Source: Epiperipatus broadwayi
Taxonomy: Eukaryota; Onychophora; Udeonychophora; Euonychophora; Peripatidae
Assembly (NCBI GenBank): GCA_028023455.1
Contig: JAQFVV010006255.1
Span: forward strand, 7,048,501-7,112,500
Length of the DNA: 64,000 bases
Direction: 5' to 3'
Below, one piece after another: positions 45,263-57,019 of this stretch (the first letter of the stretch is position 1; every line of letters begins with the position of its first letter). The position numbers and the translations under genes are program-made. The notes under the pieces are model-generated. The model saw nothing but the letters and a program-made list of their open reading frames with translations. It was not told the origin of the DNA and ran no database searches.

Positions 45263-46119
45263 AATATATATAATTTTTTTCACTATATGTTGTACACTGT
45301 GTATATATTTCTTAATATATAACCATTATTATCCATGTACATAATTGGCTATCAAATACTATATATGTTGTGACCCTACTATATTTTATTAATACATGCA
45401 TAAGTTTCAGTTACATTTTAATTCCTGCTTAATTCAAAGATTTGAAAATCAATACACGTATATCCAGTGCATTGTAACCTTATATTAGTCATAGATTAGT
45501 TTATGATCTATGAAGTAAATTTACAACAACAAAAAATCGTACAAAACATTTGAAAAGGGCACTACACCATGTATTGGAAAAAGCTTTTTATGTGTAATTA
45601 ATTTATATTAACTGTTTATATGATTTTTTTTCTTGTAATTTATATGAAGTAACAATATATTGGATTTCATTATTTCCATTTTTGATGATAGAAGTAAATT
45701 TAGAAAATTTCTAGATAATTTATATGTCATTTATTCAACATAAAGATTTATGAATTTGAACTAAGCATAGAAGTTTAGCTATTATAAAAATAATATTTAA
45801 AAAATACTAAAAGTAACATTAATTGTAATATTATTTTCATTAGATATATATTTACTATGTATTGTCCATGAGAGATGCAATCAATTAATCAATGTAAATG
45901 ATTTTTAGGTGTGTTTAAAGTTCATTTTTATTTAACCCAGATGCTTGTACTTTATACATTGAAACTATAAAAGTAAAGGATATTAAAAATGAAGTTGCTG
46001 TATATTAAAACATTCTTTCTGTAATTAAATCCATTCAAAAGGGAATAAATTCTCCTGAGCATTCAAATTTCATCTATACCAACAAATTTTATTTGATTAA
46101 AATTATTCAAACAGCTTAC
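45263..46119. other. AT-rich stretch without recognised feature
   Basis: Only AT-rich sequence and short frames seen. Confidence 0.35.
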
Positions 46120-46173
46120 TTGGATTATAAGTCTCATTTTTTCTTTTTGCCTCTTCTATTACGATTTGATGAT
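46120..46173 (-). CDS. putative small exon, unknown gene
   Basis: A 54-bp minus-strand segment between acceptor TACATTTCAG and donor GTAAGCTG reads HQIVIEEAKRKNETYNP with two leading bases and one trailing base. Both splice sites are good matches to consensus. It could belong to the ZDHHC-like gene or another minus-strand gene; its end phase does not fit the exon at 43282-43385 directly. Family not recognised. Confidence 0.4.
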
Positions 46174-46541
46174 CTGAAATGTAAGATGTATGTATTTATA
46201 AATAACAAGGAATATAATATCTTTGAGACAAACAATTAAAATTGAAATCAAAAAATCATTTGGAAATGTATCTTTTCCTTTAATTTTTTTTAAATTAAAA
46301 AATCATAATGTTGTTTTTTGATGTCTGAAACAAATTTAAAATTCCTATATTCAATTCAAAAAATAAAGTCTTTTAATTACTTTTTGAAATCAAATCATTA
46401 CTGGAAAAAACAAAAGCACACTTAAAATATATATTCTAAATTATTTTATTAAATGTTGTTAAAATAAATTCATGTAATTTTAGGATAATAAATAAATATA
46501 AAAAGATAATCAATTATTAGAAATTTAAATGTAAATACTAA

Positions 46542-47120
46542 TGTTATGTCTGACAGTAACAAGTAAATAATGACAAAGGCAGAATTGAGATGGTAAGCTA
46601 ATAGTTGATTTAAATAACATGAGAATATTTACAAGTGTACATAGCCTATTTAAGGCCCATAAAAATAATAAAAGGTCATAGTGATCTGCACATAATAAAC
46701 ACTAGTCCTGCTTTTTGACTTACATAGACCAGGTTCTGGGAGTTTATATACCCCTCAAGACTTCTGGAGTTTTTTACAAACCTTACCAAATATGGTGTTT
46801 ATTTACATACCTTAATATATGTGGCATTTTTTTACTTATACATGGGTTATTTTGCATACCTAACCATATATGGCAATTTTTAGTGCTCAGACTTCATAAA
46901 GTTAGGTATGTAACTCTATGACCTAACAAAATGGCTATACATTGATAGTTACACATGCCTTGATTATATAATCATTATATACAATTATTTCACACAATCA
47001 TTTATACATAATTATTGAACAAAGTTATTATTTTTATTCTACATAATTATTTATAGGTCTTTTTTATAAATTTATTGTTGTACACACTTATATATTTCTT
47101 ACTTGACTTTGAATACTGCA
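46542..47120 (-). mobile_element. 3' LTR of Ty3-type element D
   Basis: Direct repeat of 53285-53871: GAGATGGTAAGCTAATAGTT, CTAGTCCTGCTTTTTGACTT and CCTCAAGACTTCTGGAGT are shared. ACTAA precedes the element at 46537-46541 and ACTAG follows it at 53872-53876, a possible decayed 5-bp target duplication. Confidence 0.7.
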
Positions 47121-48850
47121 CTTCTTCACTACTCCAAAAATATGGTTCTTCACCAAACATAGTCTTTGAGATGAACAGGAGGGTTTCTGATTTTTTGTTG
47201 GATGCTGGCAGTCTTTGCATAGGCCTTGATGGCAATTTCAGTGTAGCTATCTCATTTTCAAAAGGACCTACAACCATTGATAATTCTTTTTCTTTAGGTT
47301 TGTAGATCTCTGGACTGGTGGATGCTATAGTTTCTGCTTTAAGGTTGTTGTCAGTTGCTTCTTCACTGTCTCCTTTTGTTAGAGTTGACAGATATTGTCT
47401 TCTCAGTTGGATTTAACACTTTTACACCCTCTTCGGTTTCAATTTCTGATAGTTGATTTGCAATATTTCTCATGATAGTTGCTTTCTCCCAATTCTTTTT
47501 TAATCTATTCAGTGACCAAACATTGTCACCTATTTCAAACTTTTTCCCTACAATTATTCTCTTATTAATAAGATTGACAATTTATTTATCAGCTGAGGTT
47601 TCCCAGTAACACTAGATTGCATACAATGTTGATGAAATACTATTTCACATGACTTCAGTTATATTTTTGGTTTCAACCTTGCTTAAACTTTTTGCCATGT
47701 TTTGGTCTGCCTTCTCAGTAACACTATTTAACTTGGGATGATATGTTGGTGATTTTATGTTTATCCCTCATTCTTTAATAAAATCTTTGAATTTCTCTGA
47801 GCAGATAGCAGTACCATTATCTGACATGAAGATCTCTAGTGTTCCATGTGTAGTAAATATCACTAAGTTTCTCGATCATTACAGATGAACTAATTTCATT
47901 ACTCTATACTCAGTCCAAGGACTACACAAAGCCACCACTATTAACTAAAAATGCGGTTTCCATGGATTGGCATGGTCCATGTGGATTCCTTCCCAAGCTT
48001 TCTTGGGAATAGCCATGTAATACATTTTTTTGGCAGTTGATCTGTGATTTGACCCTCTTCACATTTTTTTAATATACAGCTCAAATTCTCTATTTATTCC
48101 TGATCACTATACATAGCCAGAATTTTAGCTCTAACTATTCCCAAATGATCTTGATGTAATAATCTAAGAACTCTTCTACAGCTATAGCTGGGTACAAGTA
48201 CATGTCATCCATTCAATATAGAATCTTTATTTACAGACAGCGGTCTTGCATAGTTTCCACAGCTCTCTATTCAAATAGCGAGAATATTTAGTGAGTGATT
48301 CATTCCCTATCCGATTTTGAAGAATTTTATAGCCAGATTCTTTATTAGATTATTCTGCTATTGTTTGACTATTGAGATTTTTGGTACTAGCTGATCAATG
48401 TAATTTACATAGGCTTCTATTATAGGCAATTCAGCTTTACCTGGGCATCTAGATAATGCATGCTCATGTGATATATTTTTACTCTTCTCATATGTGAGAT
48501 TGTAATTATATTCTGATAAGAATTCTGGTCAATGAATCATTCAAGGACTTAAGTGGTCAAGGAGCTGTTGATGGAACTTTTTAATCTTGAATATTATAGC
48601 CACTGCTTCTTTAACCAAATAATTGTAGTTTCTCTTAGCTAACATTAGTATTCAGGAAGCATATGCTTTAGGGCAACCACCAAGTTTTGATGGATGAAAT
48701 ATTACAGCTCCAAGTCCATATTCTGATGTGTCCATTGTTAGCATGATTTCTTGCTTATCATAATGGATGATGAGTACTTTAGATGTTAATAAGAATTTGA
48801 CTTCTTCAAATGCTTTTTCTTGATTTCATCCCCAGTTCCATACTTCATTT
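47121..48850 (-). pseudogene. element D: RNase H and integrase remnants
   Basis: On the minus strand: RNase H with LTMDTSEYGLGAVIF and AKRNYNYLVKEAVAIIFKIK (about 48770-48580); the integrase zinc-binding region with LHQDHLGIVRAK (about 48160); and the integrase core with DNGTAICSEKFKDFI, then SPTYHPKLNSVTEKADQNM (about 47830-47690), matching the D-x-G and YHP-NG-E-N blocks of Ty3 integrases. A C-terminal chromatin-tethering domain was not recognised. Numerous stops; dead copy. Confidence 0.8.
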
Positions 48851-48900
48851 TTCTTTAACAGATTATTTTATATAAAGTGCAGATAGTTAGTTGAAATTAA

Positions 48901-49188
48901 ATTGAAAGACTGCAAATCTTTCACGTTTATTATAATATTTATCTGACAGCCCATCAGATGTTATGATAGCTGTCTAGATAATGATCAAACTGTAAACAAA
49001 AGACAGAGATACTTCAGACTGGCTTAGATGTATAGAAAGACAAGTAAAGAAAAGGGTGACTGCCCTTTTCTTGTAAAATTCTCTGCCTTGTGTTTATGGT
49101 TTGATCATTATCTAGGCAGCTATCATAACATCTGATTGACTGTCAGATAAGTATTATAATAAGCATGAAAGATTTGCAGTCTTTCAAT
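48901..49188. mobile_element. palindromic MITE with TTAA flanks inside element D
   Basis: Starts ATTGAAAGACTGCAAATC and ends with its reverse complement; arms of about 115 bp pair with few mismatches around a 55-bp loop. TTAA flanks both sides (48897-48900 and 49189-49192), as for piggyBac- or Kolobok-type insertions. A 25-bp stretch of host sequence (AACAGATTAT..TATA) also occurs on both sides, so the insertion may have been accompanied by a small duplication. It separates RNase H from the connection region of pol. Confidence 0.75.
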
Positions 49189-49192
49189 TTAA

Positions 49193-49495
49193 TTTAACAG
49201 ATTATATAAAAGTTCAGCAATATGCACCTTGTTCTTTAAAAAAGTTTCAAGTAGTTTAGTAGTCCAAGGAATGCTTGGAGTTCCTTAACATTTTTTCAGG
49301 CATGATGCTTCTTTTACAGCCTTCACTTTCTCAGATGCAGACATTTTCTTTGCTTACTGATAAGATGTCCAACAAACTTAACCTCTTTTGTATTTCAAAT
49401 ACATATCACAGGATTTAACTTGGCTCCAAATCTCTCAAGTAGTTCACAGTTTTTCATTACTCAGTTTTTCAAAGCTTCTTTGGAGTTTGTCATTA
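49193..49495 (-). pseudogene. element D: end of reverse transcriptase and connection region
   Basis: Minus-strand pieces read ELLERFGAKLNP, then EVKFVGHLISK and NVKELQAFLGLLNYLKLF: the conserved VEFLGH-IS and KELRSFLGL-NYYR-F blocks following the YxDD motif in Ty3-type polymerases. Interrupted by stops. Confidence 0.75.
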
Positions 49496-51480
49496 TTAAT
49501 ATTGTTACAGTATACATATATGCTGTTACATCCCTTTCAAATAAAAGTGAAAAAATGTGAATAAAATCGCCCTCAAATAGAAATATATATATATAAAGAA
49601 TTTAATAAAATTTTTATAAAAAATAAATCATAGATATAATAAAATATCTTTACTAACAACAAAATGATATATAACAATAGCTGTAATATAGTCATATAAT
49701 CATAACACATAAAAATAACATATAAAAGCTCTTTTTGGCAAATTTTAAATTTTTGCCCTTTTCAATATGGCTTAATTACAAAAAAAAAATAACCTATACT
49801 GCGAGATCAATTAAAAAATACTAGTGATAAAATTTTGAGTTTCTGCTCTAAAGCAATCTGGCCAATAATGATGGAAATAAACACATGGTCCAAACACATG
49901 GTCCACAGAGAAAAGTCATCATTGCCAATAAGAACAGCACCAAGCCAGGCAAGATTAATCCTGGAATATGATGATAAGAATTCAAAATGATATAAAAACT
50001 TTTTAGTGGAGATTTAGACTTGGATTGCTCTTGCTGATTGTGTTATTGAAACATATTTTATAAGTGTATCGTGGATTTCCAAAATGTATGGGTCATACAA
50101 TAAATTTCATTTCCCATATTTGCACCAACTGAGGCTACTTCCAGATTGATGGTTCCTGAAAACTGGCCAGCAACGGATTCATCTCCACCTAGGGTAGTAT
50201 CAATATGGAATGGAAGAAACTGTGAACATAGTTGTGTGATGTATTAAGGACCGCAAAGATGGATTTCAATAAACCTACAGCATTGGAAAGTATGAACTTT
50301 TGCTTTAAATGAATTTTAATTATATAATACAAACTCTTTTCCAAGTAGTAATTTTAAACATTACTTAAATTTTAAAAGAAATCTTTTGATCTGACTAAAT
50401 TTTTTAATTATTTATTATATTTTTTTGTATATGTGTTTAATATTATTTCCATTCTCGTAAATTTCTTTTAAATTAATTATTTGAAAATGGGCTATAAATG
50501 ACTGCATAGATTCATAAGATTATGTTAGTTTAGGTGTGTTAATTTTGGGCTAATTGCTTCATAGTTGAATTGGTGCTGGTGGATAGATATACGGATGTTT
50601 TATGTCAATGTAATCTGGATAGATACATTGGATATTCATTCCTTTGTGGCATGTTAGCATGCAGGGAAATACCCACCTGTACGTATGGCCTAGCCATCGT
50701 GTTGTCAATGGCCATAGATGTATTTCCTATGCCATTGTTTTTCTTATGCTATGGTTGGGACAGTAAGCTGGCAAAGACTGCTATCCCACTTACAGAGCAT
50801 CTCTTATATATATATTTCAATAATTTCATTTTTATATCACCATTTGGCCAGTGGATTGTTCCTGTCTGTTGTTGAAATTTATTAATGATCACGGGGAAGA
50901 TGCTTATTCCTTCCCACCATGATTCAAAATTTTCTAATGATATCCTACAGATGTAAATTTCTGTCAGCATGATTGTGTTATGCTAACAATCTCATTTTGC
51001 ATTGGTCACATCGGTATATCAGTAAACCGGCATTGGTTTAAACATGAAATTTTGGCCTAAGGTTAAAAAAGATTGGGTTGATTATATGCGTAATTTATGT
51101 ATCATATTTACACTTAGCAAAATATTAAAATTGCATTAAATTCTTTTAAAGTGTACCCATCTGTGAATATAATTTAAATCAAATATATTCATTGTTAATT
51201 AATTTTCAGAATTTTTCCTTTTAATGTGTGTGTGAGTTATAATAAAATGTTTTGTTGAATTAATTTTGGCAGTAATTTATTTATATATTTTTATTAATAA
51301 TATTTTTAAAATCAAGAATTAGAATTTTTAAATATTCAGAGGAATATTTTAAGCTCAGCTTCTCCTGAGCTAGTGACTGGGGCTTTCGAGTAACCTCACT
51401 CGCATCTGCTGCCTTTATAAATTTTCTAGGTTCAAATAGCCTAGTGGTAATCTGGCATAGCAGATAGGTGTGGGAGTTTC
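49496..51480. mobile_element. unidentified 2-kb insertion splitting the reverse transcriptase of element D
   Basis: The polymerase breaks off just after its YVND (YxDD-like) motif at about 51500 and resumes at about 49495, so the DNA between is foreign. It starts near ATTGTTACAGTATACATATA and ends with the dispersed repeat 51405-51480. It contains a 101-codon + strand frame (50570-50875) of unknown origin and a hairpin GCTCAG-CTTCTC-CTGAGC followed by TAGT at 51355-51375, which faintly recalls a Helitron 3' end. No target duplication was clear. Confidence 0.5.
51405..51480 (+). repeat. dispersed tRNA-like repeat, copy 2
   Basis: Matches 4108-4190 starting CTGCTGCCTTTATAAATTTT. After the B-box-like GGTTCAAATAG comes AGCCTAGTGGTAATCTGG, resembling a tRNA 5' end with A box. 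Confidence 0.5.
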
Positions 51481-51482
51481 CA

Positions 51483-52134
51483 TCAATTGTTATAATTTAT
51501 CATTAACATACAAGATGATTCCATCATGACTCTGAGTAACAAATTAATTTTGGCCTGGAATATATTTAGGACTACTGTAATGCCATAAAGTAGTCTATTG
51601 TAGTTGAAAAAATATTTGTGAGTTGTGACTGTCAAGATCTTGGCTGTTTCCTCAGTAACAGATATTTGGTAAAATGCCCAGTTTAAATCTAGTTTGGAAA
51701 AATATGTATTCTGTTCAATGGAAGCTAGGATTTCCCTTATATTTGGGACTGAGTATTGACTTTTGTTTAAATATGTATTTACAATGGTATGACAGTTGCC
51801 ACAAATTCTTATTTTTTCTTTTGCTCCATCCACTACTATTATAGGAGTATCCACTTTGCATTCTTGACTGATTTCAGAATTCCTTGTTTTATCAGTTCAT
51901 CTAGTTTTTCCTCGATCTTTCTTTGCTGGGATAGTGGCACTTTCTGAGATTTGTATACAGTTTTTGTGGTGTTGTGTAAATCAATAGATGAGATTTTGTT
52001 TTCCCAGTTCTTTTTTTGATTATATTGGGATAGTTATTTTTAACTGATGATTCTATATCAATTTTCTTAATGATACATATTCTTATGAGTGCAAACCATT
52101 TTTGACCTATGAGTGGGTTAATTTCCTTGCTCAC
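51483..52134 (-). pseudogene. element D: reverse transcriptase N-terminal half
   Basis: The clean 123-codon frame 51854-51483 contains RICGNCHTIVN, YSVPNIREILASIEQNTYFS, then KLDLNWAFYQI (catalytic motif A, FSKLDL-xAYxQ) and NRLLYGITVVLNIFQ (motif B). In the next frame GIILYVND follows, the YxDD catalytic motif with N replacing the first D. Upstream pieces read VPLSQQRKIEEKLDELIKQ and GILKSV, the usual RT entry. Typical Ty3/gypsy order; disabled by frameshifts and an insertion. Confidence 0.88.
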
Positions 52135-53282
52135 TATGTTCAGTGGTGTTTCTTTACTCTTCTTTATTTCTACCTTTACTTTTACAACTCCTAATATTCT
52201 TATGGGATTTTTATTAGCATCCCAAGCCTTGAGGTGAATTTTCTCTAATTTGGGGGAGAAATTTTAAATCATTAATTAGAAATTTCCCAAACCCTGATTT
52301 TTATCAGTGATACTTCTACCCAGTATCAATTTCCATGATTATTGATTTGCTGACTATTTTTACATTTGACATAGTTTGATCTAATTCATCTATGCTAGCA
52401 TTTTTTGGATAGCTACTTTCCATAGCACTGAACATAGATTTTCTGCAAAGCTTCTTGTCTGTATGGGGGGGAGGGCACTCTTTTGGGGTTGTCAATTATT
52501 TTCCCACAACTTTCACATTTTTGCTTATTGCTATCATGGGCTTTGGGTGCCAATTTTTCTGCATCATAAACATTTAAGTAATTTGTCTGTTTTAAATTCA
52601 ACTACCGATATTTTATAAATTGTAGCTTGAGGTGGTTCTGATCTTGTGAAACTTTGTAAAACTTCTGAACTCTCACTTTGTCGAGTAAGTAGTTCATGAG
52701 CTATTCCATGTCTGATTGCTTCTTCATAGATTAGATCTTTTACTGTTAATAATATTTGCCTAAACTGATCATCTATTAGCCCATATAATAGTTGCTCAAG
52801 AAGAGTTTCTTCGAAGTATTTGTCATAAAGGGATGGTTATGCCATCTCTCTTAGGCCCATGTCATAATCTTTTATTTTTTCATTTTTTCCTTTGCCTTCT
52901 GCCCCTAAAATGTAATTGAGCAATAAACTTGGGTGGCTGGGTTTTGAGATAATCATTTAGCTTTGCTACAAGCTCATATTGCTGTGTCTTTGGCAAATCA
53001 GTTTCTTCATAGTTTGCTGGCCATCTCGATTATGCTGTGACCTGCAAAGCAAAGTAGAGACTACTTTTCCAGTATTATCAGTAATACTATTTAATATAAA
53101 GTAATTTTTTATTCTCTGATCATACAGTGCCAATCATTTGGATTATCTACATTGAATTCATAAATATCAACTCGTGATATTCCTGCCATTTTCCCTGTTA
53201 GTTCAAATCCAGTCATGATTGCCCCAGTTTGCTGTTCATGAAATTACTTGTGATTCGAATCCTATAATGACTGCACCAATTT
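52135..53282 (-). pseudogene. element D: gag, zinc knuckle and protease remnants, primer-binding site
   Basis: Minus strand: gag starting near 53215 (MTGFELTGKMAGISRVDIY, EFNVDNPNDWHCMIRE), a capsid-like stretch with VKDLIYEEAIRHG (about 52750), zinc-knuckle pieces including KCESCGK (about 52520), and protease MEIDTG (about 52340). Next to the 5' LTR, 53256-53281 on + reads ATTCGAATCC..ACTGCACCA, i.e. a tRNA 3' end with T-loop and CCA: the primer-binding site is a long complement of that tRNA. Confidence 0.75.
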
Positions 53283-53284
53283 TG

Positions 53285-53871
53285 TGTATCTGAGAGCAAC
53301 AAATAAATAATTGACAAAGACATAATTGAGATGGTAAGCTAATAGTTTAATTTAAATAACACGTAAGTGTACATAGACTATTTAAAATGCAGAAAAATAA
53401 TAAAAAGATCATGGTGACCTACACATAATAAACTCTAGTCCTGCTTTTTGACTTACAAAAGCAGGAATCTCTGAATTACATTAATATCAGAACCCATATA
53501 CCAGGTTCTGAATGTTTATATATCCCTCAAGACTTCTGGAGTCTTTTATAAATCTTACCAAATATGCATAGATGGTATTTTTTACATATACGTGTTTTTT
53601 ATATACCCTACCATATATAGTGTTTTACATTTCTCTGACCTTATAAGGCCAGGTATACAAATACATGATCTAACAACATTGCTAAACATTGACAGTTATA
53701 CATACCTGGAATTATTGTATATAATCATTATAAGCAATTATTTCACACAATCATAATACATAATTATTGTATAAAGTTATTATTTTTATTCTACACAATT
53801 ATTATATGTTTTTTTCATACACTTACTGTTGGACACACATATAAATTTATTGCTTGACCTTGAACATTGCA
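53285..53871 (-). mobile_element. 5' LTR of Ty3-type element D
   Basis: Partner of 46542-47120 with similar length (about 590 bp). It carries an extra segment near 53460-53500 (GCAGGAATCTCTGAATTACA) missing from the other LTR. Confidence 0.7.
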
Positions 53872-54334
53872 ACTAGTTATGTTAACATTGCAAAGCAAAA
53901 TGGAAGAGGATTTTGAAAATAATAAGAGAAATAATATTTTGAAACAAAAACCAAATGATATTTTGAATAATGATTTTATAAATATTAGGTAAAAGCTGAT
54001 TAAACCAAAAGTTGTTTCGAATTTTTTTTCACATATGTTATATATATCAATTAGTTATGCAGATGAAATGGAAATCATGAATAATGGAAGTAAACAGATT
54101 AACATAAAGATCAGAATGGTAGATAGTTCTAAAATAATAATGAGGAATTAGAATGTGATAGAAGTAGAAAAAGAACAAAATAAAAAGATTATATAAGGAA
54201 AAAAAGCAATACAAGAGTAACTAAGCAATTATTGATTTATTAGATTTATTATTATAGAGAAAAATAATATTTGTGACAATGAATATTTGATCACTTGATC
54301 CATACACCAAAATATATGGTTACTGAACTGGGTT
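53872..54334. other. AT-rich stretch without recognised feature
   Basis: Short frames only; nothing recognised. Confidence 0.35.
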
Positions 54335-54645
54335 CAGACCCATATGACTATATAAGCTATTGAGCTTAGATTGAAAATATTACTGTGTTTTTAATTTTAT
54401 TTTCATAGTTTTGTAGTTGAGTAGAGATAAAAGGTGGCTGCTGGAGGGTTGCATTAGATCCTAAGATCTAAGTGCAGTGCTCTCAGATCCAAAGCTCCTC
54501 ACTGACGAAGGCCATAAGCCAGAAACTAGTCTGGGGATATTGGATGAGTAGGCACTAAATAAGGATTTTATGCACAAGCCTTCTGGCATCCATTGATTAC
54601 TCTGGTTGGCACTGAGTGGCACTACTATGTGGAGAGTTTTGCCTG
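54335..54645 (+). mobile_element. F3 long retroposon with hammerhead, copy at 54 kb
   Basis: Begins in the loop region shared with 16380-16530 (CCATATGACTATATAAGCTA, GTGGCTGCTGGAGGGTTG, CCTAAGATCTA), passes through an intact hammerhead (54496-54537), then the F3 body (GGATATTGGATGAGTAGGCA, GGATTTTATGCACAAGCC, CATCCATTGATTACTCTGG) and ends at the GAGAGTTTTGCCTGTTTT terminus. The conserved CATGTGAT tail is missing, so the copy is truncated at its 3' side. Confidence 0.75.
54496..54537 (+). ncRNA. type I hammerhead ribozyme, F3
   Basis: Stem I TCCTCA (54496-54501) pairs with TGGGGA (54532-54537) with one G-T. Core CTGACGA 54502-54508 (position 7 is free to vary). Stem II GGC/GCC (510-512 with 518-520) around CATAA, with an A-A mismatch at its base. 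GAAA is 54522-54525. Stem III is the palindrome ACTAGT, and the cleavage triplet is the classical GUC ending at C54531. Confidence 0.82.
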
Positions 54646-56454
54646 TTTTAATGAATATTTGACTTAAAAACAATAAGGAATTTTTTTCAAACTTTTAATT
54701 TGACATTATAAATAAGTTGGAGATGGCTGCTAGACATTTAAAAGTATTAGTTCAAGCAATAGATCCTAACTTTTCATTGAGAAAGACTATAAATTAGAAA
54801 TTAGTATGTTATTAAAATATGCCACAGATAATTATTACTTAATCTCACGATAGATGGTTTTAGAATAGAATGAAAACTATTCCTAAAAGCATGCTAAATG
54901 TAATCAAAAAAGGACATGTGATGTTTTGTTGGTAAATACTATCATAACCAAATTAAAAGGCATCTATTGCTAGTATAAAATTGAAATTATTAAAATATAG
55001 TTACAGACTTAATGTCAAATCTGTATAACTGTACAAAAAAAATTAGATTTATATTCAAAACCTTATAATTATTTTAAATTTCAGACTAAATGTAAAGAAC
55101 TGCCATTTTTTTTACTTAAATGCAAGTGCATTTGAAGCACATTTCTAACTGACAAAGAACCTAAAGGCAAAAACCTGATCAGGAGCTGTGAATATAATAA
55201 CACTACTATCCAGTATCCATTGGTTACTCTAATTTACATTAAATAGAACTGTTACAAAAAGCACATAATAAATTTCAAGTAGATTCACCACACATTCCAT
55301 TTTTAACATAAAAATTCTAAATTTTAATATAGTTTAATCGGTTGCTACATTCATTGCAAGTTTCATAATTTGTTAGAATTTATATTCAAAGTTATACTAA
55401 AGTAATTAAATTAACAGAAATTTTCAAAAAAATTATAATGGAAAAAAAATTTAGGACAAAAAATTACTATTAAATTTTCATATATCATGTTAATTCAAAT
55501 CACATACTTTTTGTCATCTATACTATATAAGATACAAGAAATCCATAATAATTATAAATTTAGAATGATTATAAAAGCTATTCACACTAAGCATTTTAAA
55601 AACATTAATTATGATGATATATTTCTGTTCATCACTACAGTATAGTTAAGCATTTGTTGATCCATTCAAGGTCTAATTTATTTTTTACAATTGCATCAAT
55701 CATATCTCATAATGAACCACTACAATTTAAACTTTCTCATTAACTATAAATGGATGCACTGATAATTTCAATTAATTCATATTATTCATGAGATAAATTA
55801 CTATAGAGTTTTTTTTAATAATCTCAATAATTTTTATACTTATTAAGTGGTAATGATTCAACATGTTATGAAGATTCAACAATTAAATTTTCATCAACTA
55901 GAAACTAGTTCATCAATTGATTGTATAGTTGTGTACTTGTCTTTCACTCTAAATGACTTATAATTGTTCAACAGCAGAATAATATTTGGTAATAATTTAT
56001 ATATCTATGATGTAAATTAATATGTTTAATAGCTCAAGTTCTTTTAATAGATGAATTGATCATTTTCCAAATCACACAAAAAAAATAATAACTTCAGAAT
56101 GGCTCTTCAGATTTTTTCACAAATACACGTTGGAATGGCTTTTCCTTTTTGTCACAAATATTGAAAGACAATATTAAAATTTGAAATGAATTTTATGTTT
56201 AAAATAAGAATCTATAATATAGACAATCTTCAATAGCAAATATGCTATATGCTCTCTCCAAATAGAACTTGCAGGGAACATTATATAAGATTATAGTTAA
56301 AAACCTAATAAAAAAGATTTTTTAGCTCATAGATCACGTTTCTGGATATATAATAACAAGTTTTCAAGATATTTTATTTGTATTAGGTTTTTAATAGGCA
56401 AATGACTAATACTTCTATGATAACCATAGCTAACTTGAAATATTAATTAGATAT
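54646..56454. other. AT-rich stretch without recognised feature
   Basis: ATCCATTGGTTACTCTAATT at about 55216-55235 weakly recalls the F3 body (CATCCATTGATTACTCT); otherwise unrecognised AT-rich sequence. Confidence 0.35.
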
Positions 56455-56606
56455 AAATAGTCAAAATAACAGTCATAGATCACATGACTTTATTCTCTTA
56501 AGCTTATAAGTGATAAACAATGAGGATTGCCAATTCCTCAACAAGCTTTGTGATAAATGCTTAGCCAGGGCCAGCATTAAAATATCTCTGTCAGAACACC
56601 CCCCCC

Positions 56607-56652
56607 CAATCCCTGACCATGGTTTCGTGCTTTGGCACTCCTCAGAAAAATG
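56607..56652 (-). ncRNA. type I hammerhead ribozyme, F4 unit 1
   Basis: Core CTGAGGA (56645-56639), perfect stem II GTGC/GCAC with loop CAAA, GAAA (56626-56623), palindromic stem III ACCATGGT (56616-56623), GUC triplet with C opposite 56615. Stem I TTTTT/AGGGA relies on three G-T pairs, perhaps after C-to-T decay. Confidence 0.78.
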
Positions 56653-57019
56653 CCAGAGTAGGTTCAGACACTAGATCTAAAAATACCAAGCCAAAGCCAT
56701 CTAAAAGTTATCTATTTAGTGGAAAATCTGAAATTTTCAGACACCTACATGTCTTCAAACCCAGCTATCCAACTCAAATAGCTATATGGGGCTGATAGAT
56801 CTTCAGCCATACCATATATTAGTAGTCTTAGCAATATAACATCGCAAAAGACTTCAGGCATGGACTATAAATAGTCAAAATAACAGTCATAGATCACATG
56901 ACTTTATTCTCTTAAGCTTGTAAGTTATAAACAATGAGGCTTGCCGATTCCTCAACAAGCTTTGTAATAAATGCTTAGCCAGAGCCAGCATTAAAATATC
57001 TGTCAGGAAACCCTCCCCC

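Noticed and set aside
44729-45283. Ser/Leu-rich minus-strand frames
   Set aside because: Shadows of the RTE reverse transcriptase remnant on the + strand.
50570-50875. 101-codon + strand frame with many Cys and hydrophobic residues
   Set aside because: Lies in an unidentified insertion; no motif recognised, so listed only in passing and not called a gene.
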